From assembly GCA_934095965.1 (NCBI GenBank), contig CAKOKR010000009.1, forward strand, positions 1 through 36,524: a DNA stretch of 36,524 bases, read 5' to 3'. Source of the stretch: an uncultured Bacilli bacterium (lineage in GTDB: Bacteria; Bacillota_I; Bacilli_A; RF39; UBA660). Below, piece after piece: positions 1 to 7,757 of the stretch; position 1 is the first letter of the stretch; the number at the start of each line of letters is the position of its first letter. The notes below the pieces were generated by a model. It had not been told where the DNA came from and did not search any database. It saw nothing but the letters and a program-made list of their open reading frames with translations. The position numbers and the translations under genes were made by a program.

Positions 1-396
1 AGAGTAGGTAGAGGTCCAGGATCTGGAATGGGTAAAACATCTACTCGTGGAGAAAATGGTCAAAAATCAAGAAGTGGAGCATCAATTAAAGCTTGGTTCC
101 AAGGTGGACAAACTCCACTTTATAGAAGAATTCCTATTAGAGGATTCAACAATAAGAATTTTGAAACTAAATATGCAGTTATTAATTTAAGTGATTTAGA
201 AAAATTCTTTAATGATGGTGATGTTGTTACTCCAGAAGTTTTAAAAGAAAGAAAAATTATTAAAAAACAACTTAGTGGTGTTAAAGTATTAGGAAGTGGC
301 GAACTTACTAAAAAGTTAACTGTTAAAGCTAATAGATTCTCAACTAAAGCTGTTACAAAAATTGAAAATATTGGTGGCAAAGCTGAGGTGATTTAG
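1..396 (+). CDS. rplO: 50S ribosomal protein L15, 5' partial
   Basis: Ribosomal protein L15 of the large subunit, an assembly protein contacting 23S rRNA. The reading frame is open from the first base (RVGRGPGSG precedes the Met at position 28), so the gene starts upstream of the window and the Met at 28 is internal. The Gly/Arg/Lys-rich N-terminal segment (GSGMGKTSTRGENGQKSRSG), the FQGGQTPLYRR stretch and the C-terminal KANRFSTKAVTKIENIGGKAEVI-type region are typical of L15. It is followed directly by secY with no spacer, the universal bacterial spc-operon order. The secY ribosome binding site (GAGGTGA) lies inside its last codons, so the two are translationally linked. Confidence 0.97.
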   Translation, partial: RVGRGPGSGMGKTSTRGENGQKSRSGASIKAWFQGGQTPLYRRIPIRGFNNKNFETKYAVINLSDLEKFFNDGDVVTPEVLKERKIIKKQLSGVKVLGSGELTKKLTVKANRFSTKAVTKIENIGGKAEVI

Positions 397-1662
397 ATGT
401 TTCGTGGCTTTTCACAAATTTTTAACAAAGCTAACAAAGATTTAAGAAAGCGAATTTATCTAACATTATTTTGTTTAGGTTTATTCGCTTTAGGATCTTC
501 CGTAACCATTCCTTGGGCTTCACAAATATATGAAGACTTAGGATTCTTAGAAATATTTAATATTATGAGTGGTGGTGGACTTAGAAGCTTTTCTATATTT
601 GCTTTAGGAGTTTCTCCTTATATTACAGCATCTATTATTACTCAATTATTACAAATGGATATTATTCCTTATTTTAAGGACTTGAAAGATCAAGGGTATA
701 CTGGAAGACAAAAAATTAATAAAATTAATAGATATATGGGTATCATAATTGGATTTGTTCAAGCTTATGTACTATGTATATTCTATATGAATGGTGCTGA
801 TTTATTTACTCAGCTTAAGACAGCATTGGTTATGACTGCTGGTACTGCATTCTGTTTATGGATGGGAGACCAAATTACTAATAAAGGTATTGGTAATGGT
901 CAATCAATGTTGATTATGGCAGGTATAATACTTAGTATGCCTAGTGTATTTTCTGGTGCATATTATGGATTTATAACAAGTGGTACATATGAAGCAGCAT
1001 TAGGTATTTTCTTCTTTATACTATTTATCCTTGTATACTTACTAATTATAGTTGGTATTATATGGATACAACTTGCTGAGAGAAAAATACCAATTCAATA
1101 TGCAAATAAATCAACAAGTGCATATGGAGCTCAAAGTAGTTTCTTACCAATTAAGCTTAACTCTGCTGGAGTTATGCCTGTAATATTTGCATCAATTTTA
1201 ACAACTATTCCATCAACAATAGTTGCACTTACTAAGAATCAAGGTGCTATTGATTTTGTTAATAAATATATAGTTTATACAAGTCCAACTGGATTTATAT
1301 TATATATTATATTAATATTATTCTTTGGTTACTTCTATACATTCTTAGTTATGAACCCTGATGAAATGAGTAAGAACTTAAATGAAAGAGGTGGCTATAT
1401 ACCTGGTATTAGACCTGGTGAAGACACTAGTAAATATATAAGTAATTCAATGGGTAAACTTACATTAGTAGGTAGTGTATTCTTAGTAATACTTGCTGCT
1501 ATTCCAGTATTGTTCTCACAAATATTTAGCTTGCCTAGTCAAGTAACTATTGGGGGAACAGGAATGCTTATTGTTGTAGGTGTTGCTATTGAAACTTATA
1601 AACAAATGGAAAGTAGTTTAATAAGCAGAAGTTATACTGCTAAAAGAAAGAGATTAAGATAA
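397..1662 (+). CDS. secY: Preprotein translocase subunit SecY
   Basis: SecY is the channel subunit of the Sec translocon in the cytoplasmic membrane. The 421-residue length and about ten hydrophobic segments fit the family. Recognisable motifs are VSPYITASIITQLLQM in the second membrane segment (about residues 70-85), the NKGIGNGQSM loop (about residues 162-171) and ERGGYIPGIRPGEDT (about residues 330-345). The basic C-terminus (SYTAKRKRLR) is cytosolic and ribosome-facing in the family. The start codon immediately follows the rplO stop and is preceded by GAGGTGATTTAG. The adk ATG begins one base after its stop codon. Confidence 0.98.
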   Translation: MFRGFSQIFNKANKDLRKRIYLTLFCLGLFALGSSVTIPWASQIYEDLGFLEIFNIMSGGGLRSFSIFALGVSPYITASIITQLLQMDIIPYFKDLKDQGYTGRQKINKINRYMGIIIGFVQAYVLCIFYMNGADLFTQLKTALVMTAGTAFCLWMGDQITNKGIGNGQSMLIMAGIILSMPSVFSGAYYGFITSGTYEAALGIFFFILFILVYLLIIVGIIWIQLAERKIPIQYANKSTSAYGAQSSFLPIKLNSAGVMPVIFASILTTIPSTIVALTKNQGAIDFVNKYIVYTSPTGFILYIILILFFGYFYTFLVMNPDEMSKNLNERGGYIPGIRPGEDTSKYISNSMGKLTLVGSVFLVILAAIPVLFSQIFSLPSQVTIGGTGMLIVVGVAIETYKQMESSLISRSYTAKRKRLR

Positions 1663-1663
1663 T

Positions 1664-2296
1664 ATGAAGAATATAATATTTATAGCTCCTCCCGCAGCGG
1701 GAAAAGGAACTCAAAGTACAATGTTAAAAGATAAATACAATTATAATCATTTATCAACAGGTGATATGTTAAGAGAAGCAATAGCATCTGGAAGCACACT
1801 TGGGTTAAAAGTTAAAAATATTATTGATCGTGGAGAACTAGTTAGTGATGATATTATGATTGATTTAATAAAGAATAAACTTTCTAGTGAAAGTGGAAAG
1901 CCATTTATATTAGATGGTTTTCCTCGAACTCTTAATCAAGCTAAGTCTTTAGATAATATGTTAGATGATGATTATGTAGTTGTTTATCTTGACTTAAGTG
2001 AAGAAGAAGCTACGAATAGAATAGTTTATAGACTTACTTGTAAATGTGGTAAATCTTATAACTTGAATGTAGCTAATTTAAAACCAAAAGTTGATGGTAT
2101 ATGTGATGTTTGTGGAAGTGAACTTATTAAAAGAAATGATGATAATTTAGAATCATTTAAAATTAGATATAATTCATTTGTAGAAAATACTAAACCATTA
2201 ATTGAATATTATGATAATAAAGGCAAATTAAGAAAAATAGATGTTAATAGAAATGTAGAAGATATATTTAAAGATATCGTGGATGTTATAAAATGA
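1664..2296 (+). CDS. adk: Adenylate kinase with a variant P-loop
   Basis: Adenylate kinase interconverts ATP + AMP and 2 ADP. At 210 residues it is a long-type enzyme with a Cys-containing LID: C126 and C128 (CKC, one residue shorter than the usual CxxC) pair with C147 and C150 (CDVC), suggesting structural zinc. The AMP-site segment FILDGFPRTLNQA is intact. The phosphate-binding loop reads APPAAGKGTQ (residues 8-17) instead of the usual G-x-P-G-A-G-K-G-T-Q, so two glycines are replaced by alanine; the catalytic Lys and the following GTQ are kept. The codons there are unusually GC-rich for this gene. It sits in the normal secY-adk-map order and overlaps map by four bases (ATGA). Confidence 0.95.
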   Translation: MKNIIFIAPPAAGKGTQSTMLKDKYNYNHLSTGDMLREAIASGSTLGLKVKNIIDRGELVSDDIMIDLIKNKLSSESGKPFILDGFPRTLNQAKSLDNMLDDDYVVVYLDLSEEEATNRIVYRLTCKCGKSYNLNVANLKPKVDGICDVCGSELIKRNDDNLESFKIRYNSFVENTKPLIEYYDNKGKLRKIDVNRNVEDIFKDIVDVIK

Positions 2297-3036
2297 TTAG
2301 TATAAAGAGTGATAGAGAAATAGAACTTATGAGAGAAGCTGGTAAAAGGTTACATGATACATTTTCTTATATAGAAAAGTATATAAAAACAGGTGTTACC
2401 ACAGAGTATCTTGATAAGTTAATACATGATTATATTATTAAAATAGATTGTGTTCCATCTTGTTTAGGTTTTGAAGGGTATCCGAATACTGCGTGTATAT
2501 CAATAAATGATGAAGTAGTTCATGGTATACCTGGTAAAAGAAAAATTAAGGATGGAGATATTGTTTCAATCGATTTAGTTCTAAGTTATAAAGGTTATCA
2601 TGCTGATGCTACTAGAACCTATATGGTTGGTAACGTTAGTAGTGATGTAAGAAAGCTTGTAAAAGACACTGAAGGTGCATTTTATGCGGGTGTTAGTAAA
2701 GTTAGACCTGGAGTTAGAATTAAAGAAATAAGTAGAGCAATTGAAGATTATGCTCATGAACATGGTTTATCAGTTGTTGAAGAGTTAGTGGGTCATGGCA
2801 TTGGACTTTTAATGCATGAAGATCCAGATGTACCTAATTTTGATGATGGTAGTAATATCAGATTAAAAAAAGGAATGACTATAGCAATTGAACCAATGTT
2901 AAATATGGGGGATAAAGATGTTTACTTATGTGATGATGATTGGACAGTTAAGACTCTTGATGGTAAGCCATCAAGTCATTATGAAAATACAGTCCTTGTA
3001 ACAGATACAGGATATGAAATATTAACAGGAGATTAA
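2293..3036 (+). CDS. map: Methionine aminopeptidase, type I
   Basis: Removes the N-terminal Met from nascent proteins in the cytosol. The 247-residue pita-bread fold carries the five metal ligands in standard context: Asp in VSIDLVLSYKGYHADATRTYMVG-like sequence (two Asp about 11 residues apart), His in GHGIGLLMHEDP, Glu in AIEPMLNMG and Glu in HYENTVLVTDTGYEILT. It has no N-terminal zinc-finger extension, as expected for the bacterial form. The ATG overlaps the adk stop, which indicates coupled translation, and infA follows after three bases. The adk-map-infA order is standard for low-GC Gram-positive bacteria. Confidence 0.97.
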   Translation: MISIKSDREIELMREAGKRLHDTFSYIEKYIKTGVTTEYLDKLIHDYIIKIDCVPSCLGFEGYPNTACISINDEVVHGIPGKRKIKDGDIVSIDLVLSYKGYHADATRTYMVGNVSSDVRKLVKDTEGAFYAGVSKVRPGVRIKEISRAIEDYAHEHGLSVVEELVGHGIGLLMHEDPDVPNFDDGSNIRLKKGMTIAIEPMLNMGDKDVYLCDDDWTVKTLDGKPSSHYENTVLVTDTGYEILTGD

Positions 3037-3039
3037 TTT

Positions 3040-3258
3040 ATGGGAAAAAAAGACAAAATTGAAGTTGAAGGAAAAGTTACTGAAGTACTTAAGGGTAGTG
3101 ATTACTTAGTTCTACTTAGTAACGGACACACTGTAAAAGCCTACGTTTCTGGTAAAATGCGTATGAATATGATTCGTATCTTACCAGGTGATAAAGTTAC
3201 AGTGGAACTTTCACCATATGATTTAACACGTGGGATTATAAAATGGAATAATAGATAA
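3040..3258 (+). CDS. infA: Translation initiation factor IF-1
   Basis: IF-1 binds the 30S A site during initiation. The 72 residues form a single S1/OB domain with the family hallmarks: GKKDKIEVEGKVTEVL at the start, a central SGKMRMNMIRILPGDKVTVELSPYD segment and a C-terminal LTRGIIKW. Length is exactly typical. It lies between map and rpmJ, separated by 3 and 12 bases, inside one ribosomal-protein transcription unit. Confidence 0.98.
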   Translation: MGKKDKIEVEGKVTEVLKGSDYLVLLSNGHTVKAYVSGKMRMNMIRILPGDKVTVELSPYDLTRGIIKWNNR

Positions 3259-3270
3259 GGAGAGTTAATT

Positions 3271-3384
3271 ATGAAAGTTAGACCATCAGTAAAAAAGATT
3301 TGTAAAAAATGTAAAATAATAAGAAGAAAAGGTAAAATTAGGGTTATTTGTGAAAATCCTAAACATAAACAAGTACAAGGTTAA
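3271..3384 (+). CDS. rpmJ: 50S ribosomal protein L36
   Basis: A 37-codon gene for the smallest large-subunit protein. The translation starts MKVRPSVKKICKKCK and ends with NPKHKQVQG. Three Cys plus one His (CKKC, then C, then H five residues later) make the zinc-binding C+ form of L36. The upstream AAGGAGAG ribosome binding site supports the start. It lies between infA and rpsM, its usual place. The next gene's AAGGAGG overlaps the L36 stop region. Confidence 0.97.
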   Translation: MKVRPSVKKICKKCKIIRRKGKIRVICENPKHKQVQG

Positions 3385-3393
3385 GGAGGAAAT

Positions 3394-3768
3394 ATGGCAA
3401 GAATTAAAAATATTGAATTACCAGGTGAAAAACATACTTGTATTGGACTTACTGCAATTTATGGTATTGGTAGAAATTTAGCTAAAACTATTTGTGAAGA
3501 TGCAAATGTTGATGCAACTAAAAAAATTAAAGATTTAACTGAAGAAGAAATTGCAAAACTTCGTAAAGAAATCGATAAGTATACTGTTGAAGGTGACTTA
3601 AGACGTGACGTTCAAATGAGTATCAAAAACAAAATGGAAATTAATTGTTATGAAGGTATTAGACACAAAAAAGGTCTACCTGTAAGAGGACAAAGAACTA
3701 GTAGAAATGCTAAGACTCGTAAAGGTAGAGGTAAAGTTGTAGCTAATAAGAAAAAAGTAGGAAAGTAG
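3394..3768 (+). CDS. rpsM: 30S ribosomal protein S13
   Basis: S13 sits in the head of the small subunit and touches the P-site tRNA and the inter-subunit bridge. The 124-residue product starts MARIKNIELP, contains the helix-two-turn-helix segment TAIYGIGRNLAKTICEDANVD (given here as a family landmark, about residues 20-40) and ends in the very basic tail with RGQRTSRNAKTRKGRGK. The start follows GGAGGAAAT. Downstream rpsK begins 11 bases after the stop. Confidence 0.98.
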   Translation: MARIKNIELPGEKHTCIGLTAIYGIGRNLAKTICEDANVDATKKIKDLTEEEIAKLRKEIDKYTVEGDLRRDVQMSIKNKMEINCYEGIRHKKGLPVRGQRTSRNAKTRKGRGKVVANKKKVGK

Positions 3769-3779
3769 GGTGTTAATTT

Positions 3780-4163
3780 ATGGCATATAATAGAAGAAAA
3801 AGAAAAGTAAAAAAGAATATACCTGAAGCTGTTGCTCATATTCATTCAACTTATAATAATACAATCGTTACTATAAGTGATAAAGATGGAAATGCTATTA
3901 GTTGGTCATCAGCTGGTAGAATTGGTTATAAAGGAAGTAAAAAGAAAACTCCTTTTGCTGCAGGACTTACAAGTGAAGCTGCTGCTCAAGCTGCAGTAGA
4001 TGCTGGTGTTAAAAAAGTTGATGTATTTGTAAAAGGTCTTGGACCTGGTAGAGAAAATGCAATTAGATCACTTCAAACTGCAGGATTAGAAATTACTAGT
4101 ATTACTGATGAAACACCAATTCCACACAATGGATGTCGTCCACCAAAGAGACCAAGAAACTAA
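3780..4163 (+). CDS. rpsK: 30S ribosomal protein S11
   Basis: S11 lines the platform of the small subunit near the 3' end of 16S rRNA. The 127-residue product has the family core: AHIHSTYNNTIVTISDKDGN, SWSSAGRIGYKGSKK, KTPFAAGLTSEAAAQ and the C-terminal PIPHNGCRPPKRPRN. The Asn-Gly step in PHNGCR is the one that isomerises to isoaspartate in E. coli S11. The position between rpsM and rpoA is standard for Gram-positive alpha operons; rpsD is absent here, as in most Bacillota. Confidence 0.98.
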   Translation: MAYNRRKRKVKKNIPEAVAHIHSTYNNTIVTISDKDGNAISWSSAGRIGYKGSKKKTPFAAGLTSEAAAQAAVDAGVKKVDVFVKGLGPGRENAIRSLQTAGLEITSITDETPIPHNGCRPPKRPRN

Positions 4164-4181
4164 TAAGAAAGGAACTCTGTT

Positions 4182-5126
4182 ATGATAAAATTTGAAAAAC
4201 CAGACTATAAAATTACTGAATATCAAGAAAGCAATCATTTTGCTAAATTTGAAATTGAACCATTAGAAAGAGGATTTGGTACTACAATAGGTAATGCAAT
4301 GAGAAGAGTACTTCTTTCAAGTTTACCAGGTAGTGCTGTTACATCAATCAAAATTGATGGTGTACTTCATGAATTTCAAAAAATTGAAGGTGTTGTAGAA
4401 GATGTTACAACTATCGTACTTAATATTAAGAACTTAGTTGTTAAGAATCATACAAATGAACCTAAAACAATAAGATTAACTAAATCAGTTGAAGGACCTG
4501 TTACTGCAGGTGATATTGATAAAGATGCTGATATAGAAATTATGAATCCTGAACTAGTTATATGTAACTTAGTTAAAGGTGGAAAAATTAGTATTGAAAT
4601 GAATGTTAATAATGGTAGAGGATTTACTCCTGCTGCTGAAAATAAAGCTAATTTAGAACAAAATATTGCTGGTGTTATTGCAATAGATTCAAATTATTCA
4701 CCAATTGAAGTTGTTAAGTATGAAGTACTTGATACTCGTGTTGGACAAGATGAATCTTATGATAAGTTAGATATGGAAATAACTACAGATGGATCTATGA
4801 CTCCAGAAGAAGCTATGGCACTTGGAGCTAAGATATTAATTGAACATTTCAATATTATCGCAGATTTAAATTCAATTAGTAATATTGCTAATATAATGCA
4901 AGAAAAGAAAATTGATACTATGACTAAAACTCTTGAAACACCAATTGAAGAAGTTGAATTCTCTGTTAGAGCTTATAATTGCTTAAAGAGAGCTGGTATT
5001 CATACCGTTCAAGATTTAGTTAATAAAAAAGAAATAGAAGTTACTAAGATCAGAAACTTAGGAAAGAAATCATTAAAAGAAGTTCTTGATAAAGTTGAAG
5101 AATTAGGACTATCATTTAAGGAGTAG
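4182..5126 (+). CDS. rpoA: RNA polymerase alpha subunit
   Basis: Alpha dimerises to nucleate RNA polymerase assembly and its C-terminal domain contacts UP elements and activators. At 314 residues it is full length. The N-terminal domain (about residues 1-230) carries ERGFGTTIGNAMRRVLLSSLPG. After a short linker, the C-terminal domain (about 245-314) carries SVRAYNCLKRAGIHTVQDL and the helix-hairpin-helix RNLGKKSLKEVLDKVEELGL. The start is preceded by AAAGGAACTCTGTT. rplQ follows after three bases. Confidence 0.98.
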   Translation: MIKFEKPDYKITEYQESNHFAKFEIEPLERGFGTTIGNAMRRVLLSSLPGSAVTSIKIDGVLHEFQKIEGVVEDVTTIVLNIKNLVVKNHTNEPKTIRLTKSVEGPVTAGDIDKDADIEIMNPELVICNLVKGGKISIEMNVNNGRGFTPAAENKANLEQNIAGVIAIDSNYSPIEVVKYEVLDTRVGQDESYDKLDMEITTDGSMTPEEAMALGAKILIEHFNIIADLNSISNIANIMQEKKIDTMTKTLETPIEEVEFSVRAYNCLKRAGIHTVQDLVNKKEIEVTKIRNLGKKSLKEVLDKVEELGLSFKE

Positions 5127-5129
5127 AAT

Positions 5130-5471
5130 ATGAAATATAGAAAATTAGGAAGAGAAACTAGAATTAGAAGAAGTATTTTAGCTGGACTTACTAAAGATGT
5201 GATTATGAATGGATATGTTGTTACTACTGAAGCTAGAGCTAAAGAAGTAAGAAAATTCGTTGATAGAATGATTACTTATGGTAAAGATGGTTCACTTGTT
5301 GCTCGTAGAAAAGCTTTAGCTTTCTTACATAATGATAATGAAGTTGTATCTAAAGTATTCAATGAATTAGCTAAAACTTATGAAACTAGAAATGGTGGAT
5401 ATACTAGAATAATTAAACTTAAAGAACGTCGTGGTGACGATGCTCTAGAAGTTAAATTAGAATTAGTTTAA
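5130..5471 (+). CDS. rplQ: 50S ribosomal protein L17
   Basis: L17 lies near the polypeptide exit of the large subunit. The 113-residue product begins MKYRKLGRETRIRRSILAGL and includes ARAKEVRKFVDRMITYGKDG, both typical. It is the last gene of the alpha operon. Its ribosome binding site (AAGGAG) lies inside the 3' end of rpoA, and a stem-loop with a T tract follows 10 bases after the stop, so transcription of the ribosomal block probably ends here. Confidence 0.98.
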   Translation: MKYRKLGRETRIRRSILAGLTKDVIMNGYVVTTEARAKEVRKFVDRMITYGKDGSLVARRKALAFLHNDNEVVSKVFNELAKTYETRNGGYTRIIKLKERRGDDALEVKLELV

Positions 5472-5480
5472 TTTATTTAA

Positions 5481-5513
5481 AACAATTAGTCTACATGATT
5501 AGTTGTTTTTTTG
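5481..5513 (+). terminator. Rho-independent terminator after rplQ
   Basis: AACAATTAGTC and GATTAGTTGTT form an 11-bp stem with two G-T wobbles and a five-base loop, followed directly by a run of T. It closes the spc/alpha ribosomal operon. Confidence 0.85.
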
Positions 5514-5527
5514 TTTAGGTAAAGGCA

Positions 5528-5595
5528 AAAGTTTTGCGGTTGTATCCGCAAAACTTTGGAAAAATAGAAGTTTTGCGATTGTAACCGCAAAACTT
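5528..5595. repeat. Two near-identical hairpins in tandem
   Basis: The first hairpin (5528-5557) has a perfect 12-bp stem, AAAGTTTTGCGG with CCGCAAAACTTT, and a six-base loop. The second (5568-5595) repeats the same stem one base pair shorter on each side of a changed loop (AAGTTTTGCG with CGCAAAACTT). They lie just after the rplQ terminator and have no T tract, so they are not obvious terminators. They could be a protein-binding site, a small mobile palindrome, or RNA processing or stability elements; nothing in the sequence decides. Confidence 0.7.
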
Positions 5596-5607
5596 TAGGG
5601 TAATTTT

Positions 5608-5740
5608 CAAAAAGTGACGGAACGAAATATCAAAAAGTGACGGAATGAAATGCCAAAAAATGACGGAATGAAATGCCAAAAAATGACGGAATGAAATGCC
5701 AAAAAATGACGGAATGAAATGCCAAAAAGTGACGGAATGA
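5608..5740. repeat. 23-bp tandem repeat, five full copies plus a partial one
   Basis: The unit is CAAAAAATGACGGAATGAAA followed by TGC (23 bp). Copies begin at 5608, 5631, 5654, 5677, 5700 and 5723 (partial). Copies 3-5 are identical; the outer copies differ at one or a few bases (GTGACGG for ATGACGG, ACGAAATAT in the first). The weak minus-strand reading frame across it is a product of the repeat and has no gene features. The even 23-bp spacing puts each TGACGGAATGA core about two helical turns from the next, which would suit cooperative protein binding, but that is inference. Confidence 0.85.
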
Positions 5741-5872
5741 TTGTTAATTTTATTAATTGAATTGTAAAAGTGGGTCCGCTTTTCGCCAAAATTGTATATT
5801 ACAAACTCTTAAGCATGATAATTTATGTATATTATTTTAATACTTATCCATAATATTACTGGAGGTATTGAA

Positions 5873-6058
5873 ATGAAAGATAAAGAATGTAATTGTTGTG
5901 AAGATGCTAAGTTTGGTGTAGCATACATTGATCCAGAATCTGGTTTATTATGTAGTAAAATAGATACAGATATGGAACTTCCTAAAGGTAAAAAAATATT
6001 AGCACCTAGAATTTGTACTAAGTGTGGTAATACTGAATGGAAAACAATAGATAATTAA
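5873..6058 (+). CDS. Small Cys-rich (putative zinc-binding) protein
   Basis: The chosen start is the ATG at 5873, seven bases after GGAGGTATTG; an upstream in-frame ATG at 5825 has no ribosome binding site. The 61-residue product has a CNCC cluster near residue 6 and CTKCGNTEW near the C-terminus, so two Cys pairs could bind one zinc ion. There is no signal peptide or membrane segment. It is monocistronic, with the repeat region upstream and a terminator 13 bases downstream. I do not recognise the family; the zinc-ribbon reading rests only on Cys spacing. Confidence 0.75.
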   Translation: MKDKECNCCEDAKFGVAYIDPESGLLCSKIDTDMELPKGKKILAPRICTKCGNTEWKTIDN

Positions 6059-6070
6059 TATCTCTATATT

Positions 6071-6105
6071 AAAAGTTGTTAGAAATGTTTCTAACAACTT
6101 TTTTG
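6071..6105 (+). terminator. Rho-independent terminator after the small Cys-rich gene
   Basis: AAAGTTGTTAG and CTAACAACTTT form a perfect 11-bp stem with an eight-base loop and then a T-rich tract. It separates the small gene from the DGR island. The 160 bases that follow up to the promoter at 6267 hold no gene that I can see. Confidence 0.9.
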
Positions 6106-6260
6106 TTTTTAAAGAGTTTATTTGTATGAAATTTTATATAAACTTAGAGTTGTGTTTTATTATAGGATAATTATAAAATCAAAGGTGAATAGAAAAAAGA
6201 CTGTACCTCTATGGGTATTGGTTATATTGAATAATAATTTTTATGGTCAAGCAGTGGTAT

Positions 6261-6290
6261 TTGTGCTATAATGTTAACATAGGAAAGGAG
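6261..6290 (+). promoter_or_regulatory. Extended -10 promoter and RBS for the first DGR target gene
   Basis: TATAAT at 6267-6272 is preceded by TGC (extended -10, TGn). No good -35 hexamer lies 17 bases upstream. AGGAAAGGAG at 6281-6290 is a strong ribosome binding site for the ATG at 6302, which leaves only a short leader. Confidence 0.6.
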
Positions 6291-6301
6291 TAAAAACAAC
6301 T

Positions 6302-7657
6302 ATGAATAAGAAGAAAAAACTTATTTTTAGCTTATTTTCATTAATTTTGCTTTTATTCGTTTTTATTTTATATGGTTATCAATATAAAAAACTAGTTTAT
6401 GTAGAAGAAAATAAACAAATAAAAACAGGCACAAGTATTAGTATGATGCTTGAAACAAAAAGAGGTTCTGGTGATTATGTATTATCAAATAGTTCAGAAT
6501 GGCCTAAAGAAGGATATTTATTTAATTCAGAACTTTCTAAATGTGAAAATGGTGGAACACTTTTATGGAATGATGAAACAAAGTCGGTAGTATTAAATAC
6601 AAGAGTAAGTGATAAATGCTATGTATATTTTGATGTACAACCACCAGATGTGACAATTACTGCAACTAATACACCAATAACTTATGGTAAACTTGGTTCA
6701 TTAAATTGTTCTAATAGTACAGCAATATATAATCAACAATATAATAGAGTGGAAATATTACAGATAAATGGAGGTTATACATCATGTACATTGAACTATA
6801 ACGATAGTACTTCAAAAGTAAATTTAGCAACATATATTAAAGGTTTATCAGGAACAACACAAGGAACAGGAAAAGTAGTAAATGAAAAAGGCTATCGATA
6901 TGAAGGAAAAAATCCAAATAACTATGTGTGGTTTAATAATGAATATTGGAGAATAATTGGAGTATTTGACAGTAGCTCTCATGGTCAAAGTGGAAAAAAC
7001 TTGGTAAAAATAATACGTGCTGATGTATTGGATGGACTTGCATGGCATAAATCAGATACCAATGATTGGACAGCAGCAAGTTTGAACAAACTACTTAATG
7101 GTGCTTACTATAATGTTCAAGATGGAACAAGTTCCGGCTATTGCTATGGATATAGTACAACAGTAACAGCTAATTGTGATTATACTAAAAAAGGAATACA
7201 GTCTGGATATAGAAGTATGATAGCAGAAGTAACATGGTATCTAGGCGGATACTCAGATGCTAGAGCAACAGCTGAAGCTTTCTATGGATATGAAAGAGGA
7301 ACAACAGTATATAGTGGAAGACCAACAAGTACAACAGGATATATAGGACTAATGTATCCAAGTGATTATGGATATAGTGTGTTATCAAGTAGTTGTGCAA
7401 GAACAACGAATTTAAGTTCTTATAATAGTGGCACATGTGCAGGACAAAGTTGGCTGTATGGAAAAGGAGATGACTGGACAATTACGCCTCGTTCTTCGAA
7501 CAGCAGCCATGTGTTCTATGTGGACAGCTACGGCTATCCAAGCTACAGCAGCACGAACAATGGGATTGGTGCCCGTCCAGTCTTGTATCTAGACGCTTCT
7601 GTATACAAAATAGGCGGAGAAGGAACATTGGATAAGCCATATATAATAGGGATGTGA
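6302..7657 (+). CDS. DGR target protein 1: membrane-anchored, C-type-lectin-like variable protein
   Basis: A 451-residue protein. After a Lys-rich N-terminus it has one hydrophobic segment (about residues 6-25), so it is probably held in the membrane with its bulk outside. Residues about 45-175 form a region not shared with target 2, with several Cys. From TTQGTG (about residue 187) it is closely similar to target 2: WFNNEYWRIIGVFD, a Cys-containing GYCYG/CDYTKKGI segment, MIAEVTWYLGGYS and CARTTNLSS. The C-terminal variable region (about residues 395-424) ends in ARPVLYLDASVYKI, the arrangement of DGR targets with a C-type-lectin or formylglycine-generating-enzyme-like fold. Variable residues sit where the template has AAC/AAT codons. 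The ligand is unknown. Fold assignment is by resemblance; DGR-target status is strong because of the nearby TR. Confidence 0.85.
   Translation: MNKKKKLIFSLFSLILLLFVFILYGYQYKKLVYVEENKQIKTGTSISMMLETKRGSGDYVLSNSSEWPKEGYLFNSELSKCENGGTLLWNDETKSVVLNTRVSDKCYVYFDVQPPDVTITATNTPITYGKLGSLNCSNSTAIYNQQYNRVEILQINGGYTSCTLNYNDSTSKVNLATYIKGLSGTTQGTGKVVNEKGYRYEGKNPNNYVWFNNEYWRIIGVFDSSSHGQSGKNLVKIIRADVLDGLAWHKSDTNDWTAASLNKLLNGAYYNVQDGTSSGYCYGYSTTVTANCDYTKKGIQSGYRSMIAEVTWYLGGYSDARATAEAFYGYERGTTVYSGRPTSTTGYIGLMYPSDYGYSVLSSSCARTTNLSSYNSGTCAGQSWLYGKGDDWTITPRSSNSSHVFYVDSYGYPSYSSTNNGIGARPVLYLDASVYKIGGEGTLDKPYIIGM
7484..7573 (+). repeat. DGR variable region VR1 (in target 1)
   Basis: Aligns with the TR at 9358. Over the first 51 bases (7484-7534 against 9358-9408) there are eleven differences; eight fall on TR adenines (for example AAT to CGT, AAC to AGC, AAT to CAT, AAT to TAT, AAC to GAC, AAC to TAC). 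Three do not (TTT to TTC, CTT to GTG). After that the VR is one codon shorter than the TR, and it diverges completely after the GGG-ATT codons. It is much richer in G+C than the rest of the gene. Confidence 0.85.
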
Positions 7658-7673
7658 AAACTTTTGGTTTAGA

Positions 7674-7699
7674 GTGTCTTGCGGGAGCTTTCGCCCTAC
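7674..7699 (+). other. Hairpin just after target 1, matching DGR target-site hairpins
   Basis: Seventeen bases after the stop, GTG pairs with TAC and an inner GCGG pairs with TCGC around a short loop. The same position after target 2 has a hairpin of the same shape with different paired bases (11008-11037). A GC-rich hairpin downstream of the VR is a known recognition element for DGR retrohoming in the Bordetella phage system. This copy is weaker than the one after target 2. Confidence 0.6.
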
Positions 7700-7757
7700 G
7701 CCGCGAAAATTATAAGAAAGGAATGTGAAAATATATGTTTAAATAGTTGTTTTCATC

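Noticed and set aside
5608..5740. CRISPR array
   Set aside because: The repeats are 23 bp head to tail without spacers, and no cas genes are nearby.
5607..5789. Minus-strand open frame of 60 codons over the 23-bp repeats
   Set aside because: The frame is periodic because the DNA repeat is; no ribosome binding site and no protein-like features.
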